DNA of 64,000 nt from a bacterium (GTDB lineage: Bacteria > UBP6 > UBA1177). The notes beneath the pieces were generated by a model that was not told the DNA's origin, searched no databases, and saw nothing but the letters and a program-made list of their open reading frames with translations. The translations under genes and the position numbers were made by a program. Of this stretch, positions 1 to 7,291 are shown piece by piece. Location of the stretch: the NCBI GenBank assembly GCA_017538365.1, contig JAFYIZ010000032.1, forward strand, positions 25,493 to 89,492. Reading direction: 5' to 3'. How positions within the stretch are numbered: the first letter of the stretch is position 1; every line of letters starts with the position of its first letter.

Positions 1-467
1 CATTCAATCTCGCAAAAGAGATCTGGAACGAAAAAGCTCCCGCAATGAGCGAAAAGGATAAGTACGCGCAGACAATAATGTTCCCGATAGGCGTTCCGAA
101 CACAGCTTATGCGAAGTATTTCATCGGGCAGAGCTATCTTTCTCCGGTTTCTACCAGCCAGGTGAAGATTTTCAACGTCACTTTCGAGCCGAAATGCCGC
201 AACAACTGGCACATCCACCACGCGAAAACGGGCGGCGGACAGATGCTTATCGCAGTCGGCGGCAGAGGATTTTATCAGGAATGGGGCAAAAAACCGATAG
301 AGATGAAGCCAGGAGATGTCATCAATATTCCGGCAAACGTCAAACACTGGCACGGCGCGGCTCCCGACAGCTGGTTTTCGCATCTCGCAATCGAGATCGA
401 CGGCACCGAAACTTCGAACGAATGGCTCGAACCGGTGAATGATGCGGAATACGGGAAACTGAAATAA
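1..467 (+). CDS. Carboxymuconolactone decarboxylase-cupin fusion protein, 3' part
   Basis: The frame is open from position 3 to the window edge, so the gene starts upstream; the ATG at 45 is internal and has no Shine-Dalgarno sequence. The readable part is a single-domain cupin: the HIHH segment, a later GDVINIPANVKHWHGA segment and an E between them are the usual metal ligands of the beta-barrel. The residues before ATG45 (FNLAKEIWNEKAP) look like the final helix of carboxymuconolactone decarboxylase (CMD) domains, so I infer a CMD-cupin fusion, known in gut bacteria near nitroreductases and flavoproteins. The substrate is unknown. It is the first visible gene of a long operon, with a 9-nt gap to the next start. 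Confidence 0.75.
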   Translation, partial: FNLAKEIWNEKAPAMSEKDKYAQTIMFPIGVPNTAYAKYFIGQSYLSPVSTSQVKIFNVTFEPKCRNNWHIHHAKTGGGQMLIAVGGRGFYQEWGKKPIEMKPGDVINIPANVKHWHGAAPDSWFSHLAIEIDGTETSNEWLEPVNDAEYGKLK

Positions 468-476
468 GGAGGAAAA

Positions 477-1082
477 ATGAAAAAATTTTTTATTATTTTT
501 GCGGTTTTAGTATTCTCGCTCGTCTCATGCGGCGAAAAGGAGGAAACTATGAAAAAGGAGGAAGTTATGTCGTTTGCTGAATTGGCTCAAAAAAGGTATT
601 CCGTCAGAAGTTATGCCCCGAAACCTGTTGAACAGGATAAGATAGAGGCGATATTGGAGGCTGGGAATATGGCTCCGACAGCCAAAAATCTTCAGCCGCA
701 GAGGATCTATGTGCTGAAAAGCAAAGAATCGCTTGAAAAGTTGTCTGCACTCACCCCGATGGGATTCAATGCGCCGGTCGTGCTGATGATCGCATACAAT
801 GAGGATGAAGAGTGGAAAAACCCGCTGCAGGAGGGGATCCATTCCGGGATCGAGGATGCAAGCATCGTTGCAAGCCATATTATGTTCAGAGCGACCGAAC
901 TCGGGCTTGGAAGCTGCTGGGTCAACTACTTCGCAAACGATGAACTGAAAAAAGCGTTCGCCCTTCCCGAGAATGAAAAGATCGTGCTGCTGATGCCGAT
1001 AGGGTATCCGGCTGAAAACTCGGAACCTTCGTCGAGGCACTCAGAGAAAAAGCCGTTAAGTGAAACAGTGAAGTATTTATAG
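477..1082 (+). CDS. Nitroreductase-family flavoprotein with lipoprotein signal peptide
   Basis: Residues 1-19 form a lipoprotein signal (MKKFFIIFAVLVFSLVSC, then GEKEE), after which a compact nitroreductase domain begins at about residue 34 (RYSVRSYAPKPVE) and runs to the C-terminal MPIGYPAEN motif. Such enzymes bind FMN and reduce quinones or nitro compounds with NAD(P)H, and most are cytosolic. Two further in-frame ATGs at 549 and 567 each have a close AAGGAGG, so a cytosolic form could be made from the same gene. A good GGAGG also precedes the ATG at 477. The gene is operonic with the cupin gene before it and the flavin reductase after it. Confidence 0.85.
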   Translation: MKKFFIIFAVLVFSLVSCGEKEETMKKEEVMSFAELAQKRYSVRSYAPKPVEQDKIEAILEAGNMAPTAKNLQPQRIYVLKSKESLEKLSALTPMGFNAPVVLMIAYNEDEEWKNPLQEGIHSGIEDASIVASHIMFRATELGLGSCWVNYFANDELKKAFALPENEKIVLLMPIGYPAENSEPSSRHSEKKPLSETVKYL

Positions 1083-1126
1083 AGGTTTAAATAGGATTTT
1101 AGAAACGAAACAAATTGGAGGATCTT

Positions 1127-1684
1127 ATGAGAAAGGAATTTGAAAAAGGATTCTTGACACCGCAACCGGTTTTTATCGTTGCGACTTACGATGAGAAAGG
1201 AAACGTAGACGCTATGAACGCGGCCTGGTGCGGCCAGGTAGGTCTCAATCAGCTTTCGATCTCTCTTTCACCGCACACGACCACGGAAAATTTGAAAAAT
1301 CAAAAGGCTTTCACGGTAAGTTTTGCGACAAAACCGCAGATAGAAGCTTGTGATTATGTCGGTATCGTGTCGCTTTCAAAAGTCAAAAACAAAATGGAAA
1401 AAAGCGGTTTTACGGTAACCAAAAGCGGCAAAGTGAACGCACCGATAATCGATCAGCTTCCTGTCGCCATTGAGTGCAAAGTGCTCTCGATCACTGAAGA
1501 ATACGGCGAAACGCGCGTTGTCGGCGAGATCGTCGGAATGAGTGCTGATGAAAGCGTTCTGACCAATGGCAAAGTCGATCTGGACAAACTCCAGCCAGTA
1601 ATGTTCGATTCTTCAATCCTCTGCTACCGCGAGATCGGCGCGAATGTCGGCGGCGCATGGAATGTCGGCAAAAAACTTATGTGA
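1127..1684 (+). CDS. Flavin reductase-like (flavoredoxin-type) protein
   Basis: A 185-residue protein of the flavin reductase-like FMN-binding family: a split beta-barrel with the N-terminal stretch TPQPVFIVATYDEKGNVD, the central SISLSPHTTTENL and a C-terminal VGGAWNVGKKL. Members bind FMN and shuttle electrons to partner proteins. I chose the ATG at 1127 because TTGGAGG lies 5 nt upstream; a TTG at 1115 in the same frame overlaps that Shine-Dalgarno sequence and is unlikely. The gene lies between the nitroreductase and an exported monooxygenase-fold protein in the same operon, which suggests a shared redox role. The physiological partner is not identifiable from sequence. Confidence 0.85.
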   Translation: MRKEFEKGFLTPQPVFIVATYDEKGNVDAMNAAWCGQVGLNQLSISLSPHTTTENLKNQKAFTVSFATKPQIEACDYVGIVSLSKVKNKMEKSGFTVTKSGKVNAPIIDQLPVAIECKVLSITEEYGETRVVGEIVGMSADESVLTNGKVDLDKLQPVMFDSSILCYREIGANVGGAWNVGKKLM

Positions 1685-1777
1685 TCTTTTGTGAACGATG
1701 CCAACAGATGAAAGTCGAACAGTTCGTGATGGCTTACAAAGTGAAAAAGGTAACTGATCAATAAAAGGGAAACTAAC

Positions 1778-2185
1778 ATGAAAAATCTAATATTTTTACT
1801 GATTTTGAGCCTGTTTTCGGCGGTGTGGGCGGAGGCGAAACCTGCTGAAAAATACGGAGATCTTGTAGTCCGCATCGCCGAGATCGAAGTCTATCCGAAG
1901 TGGCTCGATGCATATCTTGCTGCTGCCAGAACGGTCGGAGCCGAGTCTGTCGCAAAAGAAGAAGGTGTCATCTGCATTTTCCCGATGCAGATGAAGGAAA
2001 AGCCGAACATTATCCGCATTATCGAGATCTACCGCAGCGAAGAAGCCTACAAAGCGCATCTCCAGACACCCCATTTCCGCACCTACAAAGAGGGAACACC
2101 ACACATGATCAAATCGCTCAAACTTGTGCCGATGTCTCCGCTTGACGCTGAAAACATGGGCTTGATATTTAAAAAACTTAGATGA
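1778..2185 (+). CDS. Exported antibiotic biosynthesis monooxygenase (ABM)-fold protein
   Basis: 135 residues. Residues 1-20 are a Sec signal peptide ending in VWAEA. The remainder is one ABM/quinol-monooxygenase domain with the characteristic IAEIEVYPKWLDAYLAAA start, KEEGVICIFP core and HLQTPHFRTYKEGT segment. Family members are dimeric ferredoxin-like proteins that oxidise or bind quinols and aromatic polyketides without cofactors. Export is uncommon for the family but fits this operon, in which three other normally cytosolic enzymes also carry export signals. It follows a 93-nt gap containing a short gene remnant and precedes the hydrolase by 15 nt. Confidence 0.8.
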   Translation: MKNLIFLLILSLFSAVWAEAKPAEKYGDLVVRIAEIEVYPKWLDAYLAAARTVGAESVAKEEGVICIFPMQMKEKPNIIRIIEIYRSEEAYKAHLQTPHFRTYKEGTPHMIKSLKLVPMSPLDAENMGLIFKKLR

Positions 2186-2200
2186 TTTAAGGAGACTGAA

Positions 2201-3289
2201 ATGAAAAAAATTCTCATTATTTTTGCAGCATTGATTTTTGCTGTCATTTCCTGCGGCGACAAGCAGGAATCAAAAACAAATGAAAAGGGAGGAGAAGGCA
2301 TGGATGCGGTCAAAAAGTCTGTTGAACCGGAAAAGAGAGAGGAACACTACACTTTTGAGCTTGCGGAAGGAGTGATCCGCACGAAAGTCCGCTTCAAAAA
2401 CCACTTCGGGATAGAACTTGCCGGTGATCTCTACACTCCGGCTGATGCTGCGGCTAATGGTAATGCGGCAATCGCGGTGAGCGGCCCTTTCGGAGCTGTC
2501 AAGGAACAGTCGAGCGGTCTTTATGCCAACGAAATGGCAAAGAGAGGCTTCATCGCGCTTGCTTTTGACCCTTCGTTTACAGGCGAAAGTGCGGGAGAGC
2601 CCCGTTATATGAACAGTCCCGACATCAATACAGAAGATTTCATGGCGGCAGTCGATTTTCTTTCAACACGTGACAACATCGATCCTAAAAAAATAGGCAT
2701 CATCGGCATCTGCGGCTGGGGCGGAATGGCTCTCAATACGGCTGCGATCGATACGAGGATTAAGGCGACGGTCGCAAGCACGATGTATGATATGAGTCGC
2801 GTCACTGCAAACGGCTACAATGACAGCGCGGATTCAGCCGATGCAAGGAACGAAGCACGCAAAGCCATGATGGCGCAGAGGATCGAAGACTTCAAAAAAG
2901 GAAGCTACAAACTTGCAGGCGGTGTCATTGATCCGCTTCCCGAGGATGCTCCGCAGTTCGTGAAGGATTACTACGCATACTACAAAACTCCGCGCGGCTA
3001 CCACGAACGCTCGCTCAATTCAAACGGCGGATGGAACGTCACGGCTGCGACGTCGCTTCTCAACACGAAACTTTTGTCTTATGCCGATGAGATCAGGAGT
3101 TCCGTCCTCATCATCCACGGCGAAAATGCTCACAGCAGATACTTCAGCGAGACGGCGTTCAAAAAACTCGAAGGCGACAACAAGGAACTGATGATAATTC
3201 CCGGCGCGAACCATGTTGATCTTTACGACAACCTTGAAAAGATCCCGTTCGGAAAATTGGACGAGTTTTTCAGGAAGAATCTGAAGTAG
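2201..3289 (+). CDS. Alpha/beta hydrolase (YcjY-like) with lipoprotein signal peptide
   Basis: A 362-residue alpha/beta hydrolase of the YcjY/dienelactone-hydrolase-like group. The nucleophile-elbow region reads GIIGICGWGGMAL, and the C-terminal histidine is probably in GANHVDLYD, with LIIHGENAHS providing the acid strand. Residues 1-18 are a lipoprotein signal (MKKILIIFAALIFAVIS, then CGDKQ). A second in-frame ATG at 2300 has GGGAGG 7 nt upstream and would give a cytosolic enzyme starting MDAVKKS, close to where homologues start. The signal peptide is very similar to that of the nitroreductase at 477. The substrate is unknown. It is operonic, with the FMN reductase gene 17 nt downstream. Confidence 0.85.
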   Translation: MKKILIIFAALIFAVISCGDKQESKTNEKGGEGMDAVKKSVEPEKREEHYTFELAEGVIRTKVRFKNHFGIELAGDLYTPADAAANGNAAIAVSGPFGAVKEQSSGLYANEMAKRGFIALAFDPSFTGESAGEPRYMNSPDINTEDFMAAVDFLSTRDNIDPKKIGIIGICGWGGMALNTAAIDTRIKATVASTMYDMSRVTANGYNDSADSADARNEARKAMMAQRIEDFKKGSYKLAGGVIDPLPEDAPQFVKDYYAYYKTPRGYHERSLNSNGGWNVTAATSLLNTKLLSYADEIRSSVLIIHGENAHSRYFSETAFKKLEGDNKELMIIPGANHVDLYDNLEKIPFGKLDEFFRKNLK

Positions 3290-3306
3290 AAAAATCAGGA
3301 GGAAAA

Positions 3307-3843
3307 ATGAAAAAAGTATTGATTTTATCAGGCAGTCCGCGAAAAGGCGGCAACTCGGATACTCTCTGCGATGAATTCATGCGCGGGGCAATCGAGGCTG
3401 GCAACGAAGTTGAGAAGATACGCGTCAGCGAGAAAAAGATCGGCTACTGCACAGGCTGCTACTACTGCCAGAAATCGGGCGGCGTGTGCGCCATCAAAGA
3501 CGACATGAACGAACTCCTGCAGAAAATGATAGACGCTGATGTCATCGTGCTTGCAAGTCCGGTCTATTTCTATTCGATCGACGCACAGCTCAAGACCGTG
3601 ATCGACAGGACTGTGGCACGCTGGCTTGAAGTCAAAAACAAGGAATTTTATTACATCGCGACAAGCGCCGATAAGGATCCGAAGTCGCAGGAGCGCACGA
3701 TCGAGTGTTTCCGCGGATATGCAGACTGTGTCGAAGGCGCTGTCGAAAAAGGTGTGATATATGCGACCGGTGTTTACCAGAAAGGCGAGATCCAGAACAG
3801 CCCCGCTTTGAAAGAAGCTTATGAGATGGGAAGAAAAGTGTAA
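3307..3843 (+). CDS. NADPH-dependent FMN reductase / flavodoxin-fold oxidoreductase
   Basis: 178 residues of flavodoxin fold. SGSPRKGGNSDTL is the FMN phosphate-binding loop, CTGCYYCQKSGGVC is a Cys-rich insertion typical of the iron-sulfur flavoprotein-like subgroup, and ASPVYFYSIDAQLK is the second flavin loop. There is no signal peptide, so it acts in the cytoplasm. GGAGG is 6 nt before the ATG. The gene nearly abuts larE (3848). The family reduces FMN, quinones or azo compounds; the context suggests electron supply to operon partners. Confidence 0.88.
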   Translation: MKKVLILSGSPRKGGNSDTLCDEFMRGAIEAGNEVEKIRVSEKKIGYCTGCYYCQKSGGVCAIKDDMNELLQKMIDADVIVLASPVYFYSIDAQLKTVIDRTVARWLEVKNKEFYYIATSADKDPKSQERTIECFRGYADCVEGAVEKGVIYATGVYQKGEIQNSPALKEAYEMGRKV

Positions 3844-3847
3844 GTGC

Positions 3848-4672
3848 ATGCGTGATCCTGCTCTTGAAAATAAACTTTCGGCTTTGCGTAAGTTCTTCCG
3901 CTTGTACGGAAATGCCGCGATAGCCTTTTCCGGCGGGGTCGATTCGACTTTTCTGCTTAAAGTTGCGCATGACGAACTCGGTGAAAAAGTGCTGGCTGTA
4001 AGTGCTGTATCCGTACTTTCCCCGAAGCATGAAACTGAGGCGGCTGCGGCATTCTGCAAGAAAGAGGGGATAAGGCTCGTCACTATTCAGATCGATCCGC
4101 TGAAAATCCACGGATTTAAAAACAATCCAGAAAACCGCTGCTACATCTGCAAAAAAGAAATATTCAGTAAAATCAGAAGTTTGGCTTTGGAAAACGGAAT
4201 TTACACGGTCTGCGACGGAAGCAACGCCGACGACACTGGCGACTACCGCCCCGGAATGCAGGCTTTAGCTGAGCTCGGTATCAAAAGTCCGCTTCTGGAG
4301 TGTGGATTTACGAAAAGCGAGATCCGTGAACTTTCAAAAGAGATCGGTCTTCCGAGCTGGAACAAACCGAGCGCGGCCTGCCTTGCGTCACGATTCGTCT
4401 ACGGAGAGGAAATAACCGCTGAAAAACTGCAAATGGTCGAAAATGCGGAAGATTTTCTGCAAGAACTTGGCTTTAGACAAAAGCGTGTCAGGATCCACGG
4501 CGATAATCTGGCACGTATTGAGGTCATGCCGGAAGATTTTGAGAAAATTCTAAACGCAAAAGAAAAAATCAATAATTATTTTAGAAGTTTAGGCTTTAAA
4601 TACGTGACGCTTGACATTCAGGGTTTCAGAAGCGGAAGTATGAACGAGGTGATTAAAAATGAGCGGAATTGA
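3848..4672 (+). CDS. larE: LarE, ATP-dependent sulfur insertase for the nickel-pincer cofactor
   Basis: LarE adenylates a carboxylate of the pyridinium precursor and inserts sulfur during synthesis of the nickel-pincer nucleotide (NPN) cofactor of lactate-racemase-type enzymes. The PP-loop SGGVDST is at residues 28-34. Cys178 in the PSAACLASR motif matches the sacrificial cysteine of Lactobacillus LarE. A CxxC (C98, C101 in NRCYICKK) is also present; this three-Cys set resembles LarE types reported to carry a 4Fe-4S cluster. I chose ATG 3848, which gives the usual N-terminus; an in-frame ATG at 3821 would overlap the previous gene. The 3' end overlaps larB by 14 nt. Confidence 0.9.
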   Translation: MRDPALENKLSALRKFFRLYGNAAIAFSGGVDSTFLLKVAHDELGEKVLAVSAVSVLSPKHETEAAAAFCKKEGIRLVTIQIDPLKIHGFKNNPENRCYICKKEIFSKIRSLALENGIYTVCDGSNADDTGDYRPGMQALAELGIKSPLLECGFTKSEIRELSKEIGLPSWNKPSAACLASRFVYGEEITAEKLQMVENAEDFLQELGFRQKRVRIHGDNLARIEVMPEDFEKILNAKEKINNYFRSLGFKYVTLDIQGFRSGSMNEVIKNERN

Positions 4673-5339
4673 TGCATTGAAATTCGCGGAACTCGATACT
4701 GAGCGCAAAAAGCGGACGGGATTTCCCGAAGTCGTTTTCTGTCAGGGGAAAAAGGACGATTTTCTGAAAGATATTTTCGCAAAACTATATGCCGCAAACG
4801 GCGAAGTTCTGGGAACACGGGCGACTGCAGAGCAGTTCGAGATCGTGAAAAGCGTCATAGCAAATGCTGAATACGACGAGGTCTCGCGTATTATCACGGC
4901 AAGAGAAAACGAGAAAAAACTTGTAGGTAATATCGCGGTATGTACTGCGGGAACGGCTGATATTCCGGTGGCGGAAGAGGCTGCAAGGACGGCTGAATTT
5001 TTTGGCAGTTTTGTTAGTAGAATCTACGATGTCGGCGTGAGCGGGATCCACAGACTTCTTTCAAAAACCGAGATTTTAAACAAGGCTAACTGCATCATCG
5101 CGATAGCCGGAATGGAAGGAGCTTTGGCGAGCGTCATCGGCGGACTTGTTTCGGTTCCCGTGATAGCAGTCCCGACTTCGGTGGGCTACGGAGCAAGCTT
5201 TGAAGGGCTTTCGGCACTGCTCACAATGATAAATTCATGCGCGAACGGCATTTCGGTAGTCAACATCGATAACGGCTTCGGCGCAGGATATGTCGCGACT
5301 CAGATAAACTTTTTGGCAGAGAGGGGAAAGACAAAATGA
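4659..5339 (+). CDS. larB: LarB, nicotinic acid adenine dinucleotide carboxylase/hydrolase
   Basis: LarB carboxylates C5 of the nicotinate ring of NaAD and cleaves the pyrophosphate, the first step of NPN cofactor synthesis. The 226-residue length is typical. The C-terminal half has the PurE-like core (AVCTAGTADIPVAEEAARTAE, then IAIAGMEGALASVIGG and VPTSVGYGAS). It overlaps larE by 14 nt and larC by 4 nt (ATGA), so the three genes are translationally coupled. The order larE-larB-larC differs from the larA-B-C-D-E order of Lactobacillus plantarum. Confidence 0.93.
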   Translation: MSGIDALKFAELDTERKKRTGFPEVVFCQGKKDDFLKDIFAKLYAANGEVLGTRATAEQFEIVKSVIANAEYDEVSRIITARENEKKLVGNIAVCTAGTADIPVAEEAARTAEFFGSFVSRIYDVGVSGIHRLLSKTEILNKANCIIAIAGMEGALASVIGGLVSVPVIAVPTSVGYGASFEGLSALLTMINSCANGISVVNIDNGFGAGYVATQINFLAERGKTK

Positions 5340-6601
5340 AGGGAAAAAACTTATATTTCGAGTGCACTTCGGGAATAAGCGGAGACATGGCGGTTGCCGC
5401 ACTTCTTGATCTTGGTGCGGATAGAGAAAAACTTCTCAAAGTGCTTGGATCTATTCCCGCAGACGGATTCAAAGTTGAGATCTCGGATGTTGTGAAAAAT
5501 GGTGTAAAGTGCTGTGATTTCAATGTTATCCTTGATGAAAAGCACGAAAATCACGACCACGATACCGATTATCTTTTCGGGCACAAGCACCAGCACGTGC
5601 ATCATCACCACGAACACAGGAATTTAGGCGACATCCTGCATATAATCGAACACACAGAACTGAATGAAAACGCTAAAAATTTAGCCGGAAAAATTTTCAG
5701 AATAGTCGCAGTTGCCGAATCCAAAGCGCACGGTGTCGCGCTTGAAGAAGTCCACTTCCACGAAGTCGGCGCGATAGATTCGATAGTCGATATCGTCGCG
5801 TTTGCTTTCTGCTTCGATGATCTGGGCATTGAGCGCGTTTTCATTCCGGTACTCACTGAAGGAATGGGCGAGATCCGCTGCCAGCACGGGATTTTGCCGA
5901 TACCTGTCCCCGCAGTCGTGAACATCGTGCAGGAATACGGATTTTCTTTGAAAATTACCGACACGAAAGCTGAACTCGTGACACCGACCGGTGCTGCGAT
6001 AGCTGCGGCAGTCCGGACTGACGAGACACTTCCGAAAGAATTCAAAATAACGAAAATAGGGCTCGGCGCAGGAAAAAGAAACTACGAAAAACCGAGTATT
6101 CTCAGAGCTTTTCTGATCGAAGTTTCTGAAGAAACGACTGCCGCCGAAAAAAATAAAGAACCCGCAAATGAAGTGATGAAACTGGAAGCCAATATCGACG
6201 ATTCGACAGGCGAAGAGCTCGGTTTCGCTATGGAGCAGCTTTTTGAAGCGGGAGCACTCGATGTTTTCTACACACCCTGCTTCATGAAGAAAAACCGCCC
6301 GGCATACATGCTGACAGTCCTCTGCAAAAACGAGGATCGTGAAAAAATGGAAGAGATAATTTTCAATCAGACAACGACCATCGGGATCCGCCGCACCAAA
6401 ACCGAAAGAAGCGTCCTCGAGCGCGAGACACTTCTCATCGATACACCCTATGGAGAAGTGAGGATCAAACTTGTGAACCACAACAACCGGAAACGTTTTG
6501 CCCCAGAATACGAAGATGTCGCCGTAATAAGCAGGCGTACAGGCATCTCTTTCGGCAAAATATACAATGAACTTGTGGCTTTCTGCAGATCGCAGTTTTA
6601 A
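5336..6601 (+). CDS. larC: LarC, nickel insertion enzyme of the NPN cofactor pathway
   Basis: A 421-residue single-frame LarC, the CTP-dependent cyclometallase that inserts nickel into the pincer nucleotide. In L. plantarum the protein is split into C1 and C2 by programmed frameshifting; here it is continuous. The N-terminus ECTSGISGDMAVAALLDLG and EEVHFHEVGAIDSIVDIV are family hallmarks. A His-rich stretch (roughly residues 63-95, with HQHVHHHHEHR) probably binds or stores nickel. ATG 5336 overlaps the larB stop. It is followed 18 nt later by small membrane protein genes. Confidence 0.93.
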   Translation: MKGKNLYFECTSGISGDMAVAALLDLGADREKLLKVLGSIPADGFKVEISDVVKNGVKCCDFNVILDEKHENHDHDTDYLFGHKHQHVHHHHEHRNLGDILHIIEHTELNENAKNLAGKIFRIVAVAESKAHGVALEEVHFHEVGAIDSIVDIVAFAFCFDDLGIERVFIPVLTEGMGEIRCQHGILPIPVPAVVNIVQEYGFSLKITDTKAELVTPTGAAIAAAVRTDETLPKEFKITKIGLGAGKRNYEKPSILRAFLIEVSEETTAAEKNKEPANEVMKLEANIDDSTGEELGFAMEQLFEAGALDVFYTPCFMKKNRPAYMLTVLCKNEDREKMEEIIFNQTTTIGIRRTKTERSVLERETLLIDTPYGEVRIKLVNHNNRKRFAPEYEDVAVISRRTGISFGKIYNELVAFCRSQF

Positions 6602-6619
6602 ATTTTTAAGGAGGAAATC

Positions 6620-6991
6620 ATGGCATGTTTTACAGTTCCGCTTGCTGAAGCGGTCGTCGTTTCAACGGCAAAAACAATTGCAAAAAAGGTGGGATGCAGC
6701 GAAAAGACTCTCGATTTTATCGACAAAAAAGTGGGCTGGCTCGAAAAAATGCTCTACGGCGGCTCTTTTCTGCTTGCGATCGAGCACCTTTACCACGGTG
6801 AAATTTCTGTTTATCCGCCTTTTCTCACGGCACTCAACACGCCGGAGGAAATTCCGGTGATGCTTCACGAAATGGCTACATCGGGAGTCGGAATGGCGCT
6901 TCTCACCACGGTGGTCTGGGGTGTCATGGTCGGAGTTTCGGCTGTTTTTGAAGGAAAAAAAGCGGAAGCGAAGAGCGAAGGAGGTCTGTAA
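6620..6991 (+). CDS. Small membrane protein of unknown function (123 aa)
   Basis: I do not recognise a named family. AAGGAGG lies 7 nt before the ATG. The N-terminal half is amphipathic (MACFTVPLAEAVVVSTAKT and a conserved-looking WLEKMLYGGSFLLAIEH). There are one or two membrane segments, around residues 53-60 and 92-108 (GMALLTTVVWGVMVGVS), and several His residues (EHLYHGE, LHEMAT). Its stop overlaps the start of the next membrane protein by 1 nt, so the two are probably made together. The position between larC and a DUF362 lipoprotein suggests a membrane partner of that redox or cofactor system; this is inference. Confidence 0.75.
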   Translation: MACFTVPLAEAVVVSTAKTIAKKVGCSEKTLDFIDKKVGWLEKMLYGGSFLLAIEHLYHGEISVYPPFLTALNTPEEIPVMLHEMATSGVGMALLTTVVWGVMVGVSAVFEGKKAEAKSEGGL

Positions 6992-7281
6992 TGTGTCTAA
7001 TTATGACGATTCTGACAGCAGTTATCCTCTCAGTTTTTTATTTCCGCGCTGAAAAGCAGGGAAAACAGGCGAAAAGTCTGCTCAATTCGACGCTTATGTT
7101 CTGGGGTGCGGCTCTCATGTGGAGCGTTGACGGCATCGCTTCTCTTCTTGAAGGGGAGCCTTTTTTCGACATCAGCCGCGAAGACACGGTTTTGGGTGCA
7201 ATAATCGTCGTTTGCGGACTTGCTGTTTTTGCGTTTCTTACTGCAATGGAAAAACGCGGTGCAAAACTGAAAGCAAACTAA
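6991..7281 (+). CDS. Small membrane protein with three predicted TM segments (96 aa)
   Basis: Unrecognised family. Hydrophobic segments lie at about residues 2-18, 34-52 and 66-84, with charged linkers (RAEKQGKQAK, EGEPFFDISRED) between them. The start ATG shares its A with the TAA stop of the upstream membrane-protein gene. Both genes are short and co-directional, with the DUF362 lipoprotein 10 nt downstream, so a three-gene membrane module is likely. No catalytic motif is visible. Confidence 0.72.
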   Translation: MCLIMTILTAVILSVFYFRAEKQGKQAKSLLNSTLMFWGAALMWSVDGIASLLEGEPFFDISREDTVLGAIIVVCGLAVFAFLTAMEKRGAKLKAN

Positions 7282-7291
7282 GGAGAAAACC

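Noticed and set aside
3821-3847. Upstream ATG start for larE
   Set aside because: It adds nine unconserved residues within the preceding gene; the 3848 start gives the normal LarE N-terminus.
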